Assembly: GCA_012270545.1 (NCBI GenBank)
Contig: JAAXID010000187.1
Location: 1-32,948 of the forward strand
Reading direction: 5' to 3'
DNA from: Anaerolineae bacterium
GTDB lineage: Bacteria; Chloroflexota; Anaerolineae; Aggregatilineales; Phototrophicaceae
DNA: 32,948 nt
Shown: positions 24,338 through 32,311 of the stretch, piece by piece
How the letters are laid out: each line of letters starts with the position of its first letter
Position numbering within the stretch: the stretch's first letter is position 1
Program-made: the position numbers and the translations under genes
Notes under the pieces: model-generated
Seen by the model: only the letters and a program-made list of their open reading frames with translations
What the model was told of the DNA's origin: nothing
The model's database searches: none

Positions 24338-25223
24338 GTCGCAAGAGAAACGAAAAGAGGCGCGTTCCGCCCGCTGGGAGAATATCGCGCGCGGCCTGTA
24401 TCGCTTCCGCTCCAACCGGCTCTCGATGCTCGGGCTGCTGATGCTGATAGTTATTTTGCTGGTGGCGATATTCGCGCCGGTCATCGCGCCCTATCCCGAA
24501 GACGCCGCCGGCAAGACGCGCGTCATGGCCCGCTTGCAGCCGCCGAGCGAGGACTTCGTCTTCGGTACCGATAAAATTGGCCGCGATATTTTCAGCCGCG
24601 TCGTGATGGGCACGGGGCTCGCCCTTCAAGTCGGCACCGTCATCATACTGCTGGCCACCACCATCGGTGTGACCGTCGGCGCAATTTCCGGTTATGCCGG
24701 CGGCTGGGTCGACGACCTGCTGATGCGCGTCACCGACATCTTTCTGACTGTGCCGGCGCTGGTATTGGCGATCGCGATATCGGCGGCGCTGGGCAAGGGC
24801 ATCATTAATACCATGATTGGCATATCGCTGGTTTGGTGGCCTGGTTTCGCCCGCTTGACGCGCAGCTTGGTGCTGTCATTGCGCGAAGAACCCTTCGTCG
24901 AAGCCGCTTATGGCATCGGCGCCGGGCATATGCGCATCATATTCCGCCACATCCTGCCCAATGCCGTTTCGCCGATCATCATCAAAATGACCACCGACTT
25001 TGGTTTCGCCGTTTTGACGGCCGCCGCGCTCGGCTTCATCGGCTTGGGCGCGCAGCCGCCGACGCCGGAGTGGGGCGCCATGATCAATGACGGGCGCCGC
25101 TATTTCCCGGACGAATGGTGGATCGCCACATTCCCCGGCCTGGCCATCTGGCTGATGGTCTTCAGCTGGAACTTGATCGGTGATGGGCTGCGCGATGTTT
25201 TAGATCCCCGTTCGCGGAGATAG
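24330..25223 (+). CDS. Peptide-type ABC permease, DppC/OppC class
   Basis: 297-residue partner permease. N-terminal cytoplasmic segment followed by RFRSNRLSMLGLLMLIVILLVAIFAPVIAPYP, then FGTDKIGRDIFSRVVMGT, the DppC signature. The coupling loop is VEAAYGIGAGHMRIIFRHILPN, and the end is GDGLRDVLDPRSRR. ATG 24330 overlaps the preceding gene by eight bases, implying coupled translation and equimolar assembly with the DppB-type subunit. Confidence 0.93.
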   Translation: MAESQEKRKEARSARWENIARGLYRFRSNRLSMLGLLMLIVILLVAIFAPVIAPYPEDAAGKTRVMARLQPPSEDFVFGTDKIGRDIFSRVVMGTGLALQVGTVIILLATTIGVTVGAISGYAGGWVDDLLMRVTDIFLTVPALVLAIAISAALGKGIINTMIGISLVWWPGFARLTRSLVLSLREEPFVEAAYGIGAGHMRIIFRHILPNAVSPIIIKMTTDFGFAVLTAAALGFIGLGAQPPTPEWGAMINDGRRYFPDEWWIATFPGLAIWLMVFSWNLIGDGLRDVLDPRSRR

Positions 25224-25306
25224 GATTCAGCCCGTGATTGCGTCCTTGGGCGATTTGCCAATGGCAGCAACTTTATGTGACCCGCGCTCGCGACGATAAG
25301 GCCGCG

Positions 25307-26332
25307 ATGACCGAGCTGCTCAACATAAAGGATCTGCATCTGGAATTCCACACCTACGATGGCGTGGTCAAAGTGTTGGCGGGCGTCAACCTGAAGATGC
25401 GGCGCGGCGATGTGCTCGGTTTGGTCGGCGAGACAGGCTGCGGAAAATCGATGACCGCGCTTTCGGTACCCCGTTTGATACCCATGCCACCGGGAAGAAT
25501 CACCGCCGGCCGCGTGACTTTCAACGGTGAGGATATCCTCAGCAAGAGCGAAAGCGAGATGGAGGCCTTCCGTGCCCGTCACGTCGGCATGATCTTTCAA
25601 GACCCCGTGACGAACCTCAATCCGCTCTTCACCATTCGCGAGCAATTGGTTGACGCCGTGCTCTACCAGCGAGCGGGCGGACAGAAAGTGCCCGGGCGCT
25701 GGCGCGGTTTCACCCCATCGGTGAAGCAAATGCGAAAGGAAGCGCACGAACGCGCTGTCGAGCTAATGCGTCTGACTGGCATTCCGGACGGGGATAAGCG
25801 CATCTACGATTATCCGCATCAGTTCAGCGGCGGCATGCGCCAGCGTGTTCTGATCGCGATGGCTCTGGCTGGCGACCCCGATCTGCTTATCGCCGATGAG
25901 CCGACAACGGCGCTCGATGTCACCATTCAGGCGCAGATCTTGCGGCTCATCCGGTCGCTGGTGGCGCAGCTCGGATTGACCGTCTTGCTCATTACCCACA
26001 ATCTCGGCGTGGTGGCGCGCAGCTGTGAGCGCGTCGCTGTTATGTACGCGGGCCGCGTCGTCGAAGAGTCGCCCGTGCGCGAATTGTTCCACAACCCAAA
26101 GCATCCTTACACCCGGGGCTTGATCGCTGCTGTGCCGCAGAAGGATGTCAATCGCGGCGGCCTGGAAGGTATACCGGGGATAATTCCCAACCTTATCAAT
26201 CCGCCGTCCGGCTGTCGCTTTAATCCACGCTGCGAACAGGTGATGGATATCTGCCGCAAGCGCGTTCCACCTGCGATTGAAGTTGGCGTCCAACATAATG
26301 CCTCGTGCTTCCTCTACGGGGAGGACGCGTGA
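25307..26332 (+). CDS. Peptide-type ABC ATPase, DppD/OppD class
   Basis: 341 residues. Walker A GETGCGKS (41-48), signature FSGGMRQR, Walker [13 protein letters not shown], and switch histidine in LLITHNLG. The C-terminal oligopeptide extension holds [15 protein letters not shown], the cysteine motif of this family. ATG 25307 follows AAGG by several bases and starts at the conserved [10 protein letters not shown]; a longer frame from 25238 lacks support. It pairs with the next gene product as a heterodimer. Confidence 0.93.
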   Translation: MTELLNIKDLHLEFHTYDGVVKVLAGVNLKMRRGDVLGLVGETGCGKSMTALSVPRLIPMPPGRITAGRVTFNGEDILSKSESEMEAFRARHVGMIFQDPVTNLNPLFTIREQLVDAVLYQRAGGQKVPGRWRGFTPSVKQMRKEAHERAVELMRLTGIPDGDKRIYDYPHQFSGGMRQRVLIAMALAGDPDLLIADEPTTALDVTIQAQILRLIRSLVAQLGLTVLLITHNLGVVARSCERVAVMYAGRVVEESPVRELFHNPKHPYTRGLIAAVPQKDVNRGGLEGIPGIIPNLINPPSGCRFNPRCEQVMDICRKRVPPAIEVGVQHNASCFLYGEDA

Positions 26333-27318
26333 ACTATCTGCTCGAAGTAAGGGATCTGCAGAAATATTTTCCAGTTCACGGTGGCTTGCTCAATCGGAAG
26401 AGGGCGGACTTCCGCGCCGTCGATGGCGTCAGTTTCGTTCTGCAGGAGGGCAAGACGCTCGGTCTGGTCGGCGAGTCGGGCTCGGGCAAAACGACGATTG
26501 GCAAGTGCATCCTGCGCCTTATGGAACCCAGCGCCGGGCAGATCCTCTACGACGGGGGGGATATCACCCATTTGAAACAGCGCGACTTGCGCCGCCTGCG
26601 CAGCGAGATACAGATGATTTATCAGGCGCCGGCCGCCTCACTCAATGGGCGCATGACCGTGGGACAGATCATCGGTGAGCCGCTCTGGATCCACGAGAGC
26701 CTGAAGGGCGACGCGGCGCGCGCGCGTGTCCTTGAGCTGATGAGCGTAGTCGGTTTGAAAGACGAACACTACTATCGCTATCCGCATGAATTCAGCGGCG
26801 GGCAGCAGCAGCGCATCGGCATCGCGCGCGCTTTGGCGGTACAGCCGCGGCTTATTGTGCTTGATGAGCCGACCTCGGCGCTGGATGTGTCGGTGCAGGC
26901 GCAAATCCTCAATCTTTTGCAGGATCTGCAGGATCAGTTTGACTTGACTTATCTATTCATCTCTCACGACCTCGGCGTCGTGCGTTATATGTGCGATGAG
27001 GTGGCGCTGCTCTATTTGGGCAAGATCGTCGAGGTCGCGGCTACCGAGGTCATTTTTGAGAGTCCCAAACATCCTTATACGCAAGCGCTGATCTCCGCCA
27101 TTCCCGAGCCGGACCCGGATATGCGCCGTGAAGAAATCATCATCCGTGGCGACTTGTCGCACTCGTTTCCGCAGCGAGGCTGCCCTTTCGCGCCGCGCTG
27201 CCATGCCGAAAAACTGGCGATATGTGAGACAGCGCGGCCGCCGCTGCTTGAGGTGGAAACAGCGCATCAGGTCGCCTGTCATTTGCATCCACCGCTGACG
27301 GCTGCGGAGCCCGCCTGA
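26329..27318 (+). CDS. Peptide-type ABC ATPase, DppF/OppF class
   Basis: 329 residues. Walker [10 protein letters not shown], signature FSGGQQQR, Walker [13 protein letters not shown], and switch histidine in LFISHDLG. The C-terminal cysteine motif [16 protein letters not shown] is complete. The GTG start at 26329 overlaps the previous TGA (GTGA) and has GGGGAGG four to five bases upstream, which decides the start. The stop overlaps the ATG of the first DUF917 gene by one base (TGATG), which ties the transporter to the enzymes downstream. Confidence 0.92.
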   Translation: MNYLLEVRDLQKYFPVHGGLLNRKRADFRAVDGVSFVLQEGKTLGLVGESGSGKTTIGKCILRLMEPSAGQILYDGGDITHLKQRDLRRLRSEIQMIYQAPAASLNGRMTVGQIIGEPLWIHESLKGDAARARVLELMSVVGLKDEHYYRYPHEFSGGQQQRIGIARALAVQPRLIVLDEPTSALDVSVQAQILNLLQDLQDQFDLTYLFISHDLGVVRYMCDEVALLYLGKIVEVAATEVIFESPKHPYTQALISAIPEPDPDMRREEIIIRGDLSHSFPQRGCPFAPRCHAEKLAICETARPPLLEVETAHQVACHLHPPLTAAEPA

Positions 27319-28415
27319 TGCTGAGCGAAGTCACATTGGAAGACGTTCGTCCCATCGCGATTGGCGCCGGCATCTTGGGCACGGGCGGCGGCGGCAATCC
27401 ATACTTGGGCGGTTTGCATTTGGCGTCGGTCATTCGCGAAAAAGGTCCGCAGACCTTGGTCGATCCCTTCGCGCTGGCGGCTGACTCGCTGGTTTGCGTC
27501 GCTGGCAGCATCGGCGCGCCGACTGTCAGCATCGAGAAACTGCCCGAGGGCACGGAGATGGTGCGAGCGCTGCGACTGCTGGAGGAACATATCGGTCGCC
27601 GGTTTGACGCGGTCGCCATCGCCGAAATCGGCGGCGCCAACTCGATGCAGCCGCTGATCGCCGGCTTGCAAGCGGGCATCCCGACCGTGGACAGCGACAG
27701 TATGGGGCGCGCCTTTCCCGAAATTCAGATGTCATCCTTCCTCTTTGGCAGCGACGCGACCGTCGCGCCCTACGCCATGGTCGACGCCGCGGATAACTCA
27801 GCAGTCGTGCCATCCGCGCAAAGCGATCTCTGGGGCGAACGGATCGCGCGCAACATCGCCGTCAGCATGGGCGCGCGCGCGGGCCTGGTCGCGTGCATAA
27901 TGACCGGCGCGCAGCTGAAAGCCGCGGGCGTGCATTACACGATGACGCTGGCGCATCACCTGGGTACACGAGCCATCGAGGCGCAGCAGCAGAAATCAGA
28001 TGTGCCGCAGGTCGTAGCCGATGTGCTGGACGGGCGGGTCATCTTCCGCGGCAAGATCTCCGATGTCAATCGGCGCACCACCAAAGGCTTCGCCCGCGGC
28101 TGGGTGCGGATTGACCGTTTCAGCAATGACGACCGGCTGGAGATCGAATTTCAGAACGAATTGCTGATCGCGCGGATTAACGGCGAGGTGGTGGTGACCA
28201 CGCCCGATCTGATCTGTATCGTGACGGAAGAAGAGGGTGAGCCAGTGACGACCGAAGTGCTGCGCTACGGGACGCGCGTTGCCGTCATCGCTGTGCCGGC
28301 GCCGGAGCAGCTCAAGAGCGAACTCGCGCTGGAAGTGGTCGGTCCCGGCGCATTCGGCTACGATGTGACTTTTCGTCCGCTGCCGGGCGGGGTGATTGGC
28401 TTGCGCCCCAATTAG
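27318..28415 (+). CDS. DUF917 family protein (S-methyl-thiohydantoin desulfurase family), first copy
   Basis: 365 residues of the DUF917/S-Me-THD family, named after hydrolytic desulfurisation of an S-methyl thiohydantoin and usually found beside HyuA-type hydantoinases. Seen here: the glycine-rich N-terminus ILGTGGGGNPYLGG, GAPTV.IEKLP, the central SMGRAFPEIQM, IFRGKISDVNRRTTKGFARG and the C-terminal GPGAFGYDV. It is more divergent than the three later copies (for example PTVDSDSMGRAF where they read DCDGMGRAF), so it may have another substrate. Starts at TGATG with the DppF-type gene. Reaction inferred from the family. Confidence 0.85.
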   Translation: MLSEVTLEDVRPIAIGAGILGTGGGGNPYLGGLHLASVIREKGPQTLVDPFALAADSLVCVAGSIGAPTVSIEKLPEGTEMVRALRLLEEHIGRRFDAVAIAEIGGANSMQPLIAGLQAGIPTVDSDSMGRAFPEIQMSSFLFGSDATVAPYAMVDAADNSAVVPSAQSDLWGERIARNIAVSMGARAGLVACIMTGAQLKAAGVHYTMTLAHHLGTRAIEAQQQKSDVPQVVADVLDGRVIFRGKISDVNRRTTKGFARGWVRIDRFSNDDRLEIEFQNELLIARINGEVVVTTPDLICIVTEEEGEPVTTEVLRYGTRVAVIAVPAPEQLKSELALEVVGPGAFGYDVTFRPLPGGVIGLRPN

Positions 28416-28421
28416 GAAATA

Positions 28422-28450
28422 ATGTAGGGGCGACCAACCTGGTCCCTCGC
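28422..28450 (+). repeat. Dispersed hairpin repeat, decayed copy
   Basis: ATGTAGGGGCGACC (28422-28435) is identical to 23227-23240, but its right arm has degenerated to GGTCCCTCGC, leaving a GACC/GGTC core stem. It lies in the 78-bp gap between the first DUF917 gene and hyuA, otherwise the only sizeable gap in this part of the operon. Confidence 0.5.
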
Positions 28451-28493
28451 AATGGACATAATTTGCCAAAATCGTGAAGAAGGAGAACACAAC

Positions 28494-30140
28494 ATGAGAA
28501 TCGGAGTAGATGTCGGCGGCACCAACACCGACGCCGTCTTGATGGATGGCGCGACCGTCGTCAGCTCGACCAAAACGCCGACCACCGCGGACGTATCGGA
28601 GGGCATCGCGAAAGCCCTGCGCACGGTGATCGAAGATTCCGGCATCGACCGGGCGAAGATCGACGGCGTGATGATCGGCACGACGCATTTCACCAACGCC
28701 GTGGTCGAGCGCAAGCATCTGACGCCCACCGCCTGCATCCGCCTTGGCTTGCCGGCCACCGTCTGCCTGCCGCCGATGGTGGATTGGCCTGATGATTTGC
28801 GCGATATAGTGGGGGGGAGCGTGGCAGAGGGGGCAATGACTTTCCTCGCGCATGGTGGGCACGAATTCGACGGCCGCGAAATCTCCGACTTTCAGCCGGA
28901 TGAAGTGCGCGCGATTGCCGAGAAAATTCACGACGCCGGCTTGAACGCGATTGCCATCTCCTCTGTCTTCTCGCCGGTCAATGCCACATTTGAAGAACAA
29001 AGCGCCGAAATCGTTCGCTCCGTCATCCCCGATGCCAATATCACCCTCTCCAGCGAGATCGGGCGCATCGGCCTGCTGGAACGAGAGAACGCCGCCATCA
29101 TGAATTCCTGCCTGCGTCAGCTTGCCGCCCGTACGGTGGACGGCTTCAAAGCGGCGCTGGATAAGCTGCGGATCACCGCGCCCTTTTACATCAGCCAGAA
29201 CGATGGCACGCTGATGAATGCCGACTTCGCCAAGGAATATCCGGTGCTCACCTTCGCTTCGGGACCGACCAACAGCATGCGCGGCGCGGCCTTCCTCAGT
29301 GGCCTGCGCGATGCCATTGTGGTTGATGTCGGCGGCACCACCACCGATATCGGCGTCTTGCAGCACGGTTTTCCGCGGGTGGCGGCGTTGGCGGTCGATA
29401 TCGGCGGCGTGCGCACCAACTTCCGCATGCCCGATACTTATTCCATCGGCTTGGGCGGCGGCAGCTTGATTAGCCCCCACCCTAAATCCCTCCCCCAAAA
29501 TGAGGGAGGGACTTCTCATGAGGCGAACTCCCCTTCCCTCCTAGTGGGGGAAGGGGCTGGGGGATGGGGGGTGAAAGTAGGTCCACGCAGCGTCGGCTAT
29601 GAGCTGACCGAAAAAGCGCTGGTCTTCGGCGGCGATATCCTGACCGCTACGGATGTGATAGTCGCTGGCGGGAGCGAGCTCATCGGCGATCTTAGCAAAG
29701 TAGCTCACTTGGACTCTGACCTTGTCACAGCAGTACAAGAACGCATCATGGAGATGATCACCATCGCGGTCGATCGTATGAAGACGAGCGCAACGCCGGT
29801 GCCGGTCATCGTGGTCGGCGGCGGCAGCATCCTCGTCACCGGCGAGATTGAAGGCGCTTCCGAGATCATCAAACCCGATCACTTCCCGGTCGCCAATGCT
29901 ATCGGCGCGGCGATCGCCCAGGTGGGCGGCGAATGCGACCGCATCTTCTCCCTCGCCGAGCTCAGCCGCGATGAAGCGCTGGATCAAGCCAAGAGGGAAG
30001 CGAGTGATCGCGCAGTTAACGCCGGCGCCGACGTCGCCGGCATCGAAATTGTTGATGTGGAAGAAGTCCCGCTCGCCTACCTGCCCGGCAACGCCACCCG
30101 CATTATGGTCAAAGCCATCGGTGACCTGAAGGAGGCATAA
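28494..30140 (+). CDS. HyuA-type hydantoinase/oxoprolinase family protein, with in-frame repeat insertion
   Basis: 548-residue ATP-dependent ring-opening enzyme of the hydantoinase A/oxoprolinase family (ASKHA fold). Phosphate-binding motifs are visible: IGVDVGGTNTDAV at the N-terminus, IGTTHFTNAVVER near 60-75 and VVDVGGTTTDIGV near 280, then the VGY.LTEKALVFGGD segment. Between GLGGGSLI and VGPRSVGY there are about 35 extra residues (327-361) encoded by a palindromic repeat; without them the length would be about 513. The frame is kept, so the protein may still work. AAGGAG lies eight bases before ATG 28494; the upstream in-frame ATG (28452) lacks such a site. It needs a partner; the adjacent DUF917 proteins are the obvious candidates, as no HyuB is seen here. 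Confidence 0.9.
   Translation: MRIGVDVGGTNTDAVLMDGATVVSSTKTPTTADVSEGIAKALRTVIEDSGIDRAKIDGVMIGTTHFTNAVVERKHLTPTACIRLGLPATVCLPPMVDWPDDLRDIVGGSVAEGAMTFLAHGGHEFDGREISDFQPDEVRAIAEKIHDAGLNAIAISSVFSPVNATFEEQSAEIVRSVIPDANITLSSEIGRIGLLERENAAIMNSCLRQLAARTVDGFKAALDKLRITAPFYISQNDGTLMNADFAKEYPVLTFASGPTNSMRGAAFLSGLRDAIVVDVGGTTTDIGVLQHGFPRVAALAVDIGGVRTNFRMPDTYSIGLGGGSLISPHPKSLPQNEGGTSHEANSPSLLVGEGAGGWGVKVGPRSVGYELTEKALVFGGDILTATDVIVAGGSELIGDLSKVAHLDSDLVTAVQERIMEMITIAVDRMKTSATPVPVIVVGGGSILVTGEIEGASEIIKPDHFPVANAIGAAIAQVGGECDRIFSLAELSRDEALDQAKREASDRAVNAGADVAGIEIVDVEEVPLAYLPGNATRIMVKAIGDLKEA
29472..29576 (+). repeat. Palindromic repeat inserted in frame within hyuA
   Basis: A low-complexity, C- and G-rich block with two hairpins: TCCCTCCC (29487-29494) with GGGAGGGA (29504-29511), and CCCCTTCCC (29530-29538) with GGGAAGGGG (29548-29556). 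It translates to the widespread PHPxxLPxxEGG...LLVGEGAGGWG type of repeat peptide. It is 105 bases long (35 codons) by comparison with the uninterrupted family motif; the ends are approximate. Confidence 0.75.
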
Positions 30141-31226
30141 ATGCGCATCATAGATGAGGCCGTTCTGGAAGACCTGGCTCTCGGCGCGGCAGTTCTTGGC
30201 ACCGGTGGCGGCGGCGACCCCTACATCGGCAAGCTGATGGCGCGCCAAGCCATCCGCGATTATGGGCCGGTCGAGTTGTACACCCTCGAAGAACTGGACG
30301 ATGACGACCTGGTCGTGCCGACGGCGATGATGGGCGCGCCTACCGTCATGGTCGAGAAGATGCCCAACGGCGACGATATCGTCAACGCTTTTCAGTCGGT
30401 GGGCAGGTACATTGGCAAGCCGGTAAAAGCGACGATGAGCATTGAAGCCGGCGGGCTGAACTCGGTCGTACCGATTTATTGTGCTGCGCGCCTGCGCGTG
30501 CCGATGGTCGATTGTGATGGCATGGGCCGCGCCTTCCCCGAAATACAGATGGTCACGCATACGATTCACGGCATTTCATCGACGCCTTTTGCCATGTCTG
30601 ATGAACGGGGCAACACAGTCTTGATGGAGACGGTCAGCAACCTGTGGACGGAGACGTTCGCCCGCAGCGTCACTGTCAACATGGGTGCGATGGCGATGAT
30701 CGCTCTCTATGCCGCCACCGCCGCCCAATTGCGCGAAGCCGCGATCCCGGGCACGATCACCCTGGCGGAAGAGATCGGCAAAGTGGTGCGACGCGCCCGC
30801 CTGGAAGAAGACGAGCCCGTGGAAACAATTCGGGAAGCTGTCGGTGGCTACTTAATCTTCAAGGGCAAGATCGGCGATGTCGAGCGGCGTACGGAAGCGG
30901 GCTTCGCCAAGGGCGACGCCACTATCGAGGGCATCGATGAATACGCCGGGCAGAAGCTGCAATTGAGCTTCCAGAACGAACACCTCGCCGCCCGCATTGA
31001 CGGCGAATTTAAGGTGACGGTGCCGGATCTGCTGGCGGTGCTGGATGTGGATACCGGCGAGCCGATTACAACCGAGGGTTTGCGTTATGGTTTTCGCGTC
31101 GCCATTATCGCCATCCCTTGCGCTGAGAAGTGGCGCAGTCCGAAGGGTTTGGAAATCGTCGGACCGGGATACTTCGGCTACGACACCGAATACGTGCCGG
31201 TCGAGCAGACCTATGGAGCGAATTGA
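30141..31226 (+). CDS. DUF917 family protein, second copy
   Basis: 361 residues of the same family, starting immediately after the hyuA stop with GGAGG six bases upstream. Motifs: VLGTGGGGDPYIGKLMA, MGAPTVMVEKMP, MSIEAGGLNS, VDCDGMGRAFPEIQM, FAMSDERGN, TLAEEIGK, YLIFKGKIGDVERR and GPGYFGYD. It is close to the third copy: 46 of the first 60 residues are identical by direct count, indicating a local duplication. Same family-level function as the first copy; individual substrate unknown. Confidence 0.87.
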   Translation: MRIIDEAVLEDLALGAAVLGTGGGGDPYIGKLMARQAIRDYGPVELYTLEELDDDDLVVPTAMMGAPTVMVEKMPNGDDIVNAFQSVGRYIGKPVKATMSIEAGGLNSVVPIYCAARLRVPMVDCDGMGRAFPEIQMVTHTIHGISSTPFAMSDERGNTVLMETVSNLWTETFARSVTVNMGAMAMIALYAATAAQLREAAIPGTITLAEEIGKVVRRARLEEDEPVETIREAVGGYLIFKGKIGDVERRTEAGFAKGDATIEGIDEYAGQKLQLSFQNEHLAARIDGEFKVTVPDLLAVLDVDTGEPITTEGLRYGFRVAIIAIPCAEKWRSPKGLEIVGPGYFGYDTEYVPVEQTYGAN

Positions 31227-32311
31227 TGCGACTCTTGTATGAAGAGCAAATTGAAGACATCGCCCTCGGCGCCGCTGTGCTGGGTACGGGCGGTGGGGGC
31301 GACCCCTATGTCGGCAAGTTGATGGCGCGGGAAGCAGTGCGGCAATATGGACCGGTGGCGCTTTACACTCTCGACGAACTCGATGACGACGACTTGATCG
31401 TGCCCTCGGCCGGCATGGGCGCGCCGATCGTGATCGTGGAGAAGCTGCCCGCCGGCGATGACATGATCCGCGCTTTTGAAGCGCTCGGCCGCTACTCCGG
31501 ACGGGTACCGCGCGGCACCATGAGCATCGAGGCGGGTGGCCTCAACTCGATCATGCCGATCTATGTCGCTGCTCGCCTGCGCATTCCTATGGTCGATTGC
31601 GATGGCATGGGGCGCGCGTTTCCCGAAATTCAGATGACCATCTTCACCGCCCATGGCATCACTGCCAGCCCCTTCGCCATGTCCGATGAGCGTGGCAACG
31701 TCCTGCTGATGGACACGGTCAGCAATCATTGGGTGGAGACCTTCGCCCGCTCCTGCGTCGTCCATATGGGCGCGGAAGGCATGATCGCGCTTTATTCGGC
31801 GACGGTGAAGCAGCTGAAGGAAGCCGCCATTCACGGCACGATCACGCTGGCGGAAGAGATCGGGAAGACGGTGCGCAAAGCCCGCCGCGAAGAAGCGAAT
31901 CCGGTCGGCGCCGTGCGCAAAGCAGTTAGCGGTTTCCTCGTTTTTCGTGGCAAGATCACCGATGTCGACCGGCGGATCGAAGGCGGCTGGAATCGCGGCG
32001 ATGCCAAGATGGCCGGCAGCGGTGACTTCAGCGGGCAGGAGCTGCTTCTTGAGTTTCAGAACGAGCATCTGGTCGTGCGCGTCGACGGTGAATTCGCTGC
32101 TACCGTGCCCGATTTGATCGCCGTACTCGACGCTGAAACGGGCGAGCCGATCACGACCGAGGCGCTGCGTTATGGTATGCGCGTGGCCGTCATCGCTTTT
32201 CCCTGCGCGCCGCAGTGGCGAGAGCCAGCCGCGCTGGAACTCGCTCATCCGCGTTACTTCGGCTACGATGTCGATTATGTGCCGGTCGAAGAGCGCTACC
32301 GGGGTCCTTAA
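31226..32311 (+). CDS. DUF917 family protein, third copy
   Basis: 361 residues, same length as the second copy and colinear with it throughout (VLGTGGGGDPYVGKLMA, VDCDGMGRAFPEIQM, FAMSDERGN, GFLVFRGKITDVDRR, RYFGYDVDYVPVEER). The ATG overlaps the previous TGA by one base (TGATG); a longer frame from 31130 would run through the end of copy two and is rejected. Very similar proteins encoded side by side could form a hetero-oligomer or act on related substrates. Confidence 0.87.
   Translation: MRLLYEEQIEDIALGAAVLGTGGGGDPYVGKLMAREAVRQYGPVALYTLDELDDDDLIVPSAGMGAPIVIVEKLPAGDDMIRAFEALGRYSGRVPRGTMSIEAGGLNSIMPIYVAARLRIPMVDCDGMGRAFPEIQMTIFTAHGITASPFAMSDERGNVLLMDTVSNHWVETFARSCVVHMGAEGMIALYSATVKQLKEAAIHGTITLAEEIGKTVRKARREEANPVGAVRKAVSGFLVFRGKITDVDRRIEGGWNRGDAKMAGSGDFSGQELLLEFQNEHLVVRVDGEFAATVPDLIAVLDAETGEPITTEALRYGMRVAVIAFPCAPQWREPAALELAHPRYFGYDVDYVPVEERYRGP

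Noticed and set aside
27996..29519. Long minus-strand open frame of about 507 codons
   Set aside because: It lies antisense to the DUF917 and HyuA genes, its translation is rich in arginine, histidine and glutamine without recognisable motifs, and both plus-strand genes are clearly real.
29460..29580. Frameshift or pseudogene in hyuA
   Set aside because: The repeat insertion keeps the frame and has no stop; conserved motifs continue directly on both sides.
28494..30140. HyuA-type protein as a possible dehydratase reactivase
   Set aside because: It shares the ASKHA-type ATPase fold idea with PduG but has clear hydantoinase/oxoprolinase motifs and sits with DUF917 genes 15 kb from the dehydratase.
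31130..31225. N-terminal extension of the third DUF917 gene
   Set aside because: The extra 32 codons overlap the end of the second copy in another frame and have no similarity to the family N-terminus. ATG 31226 with a TGATG overlap gives the same length as copy two.
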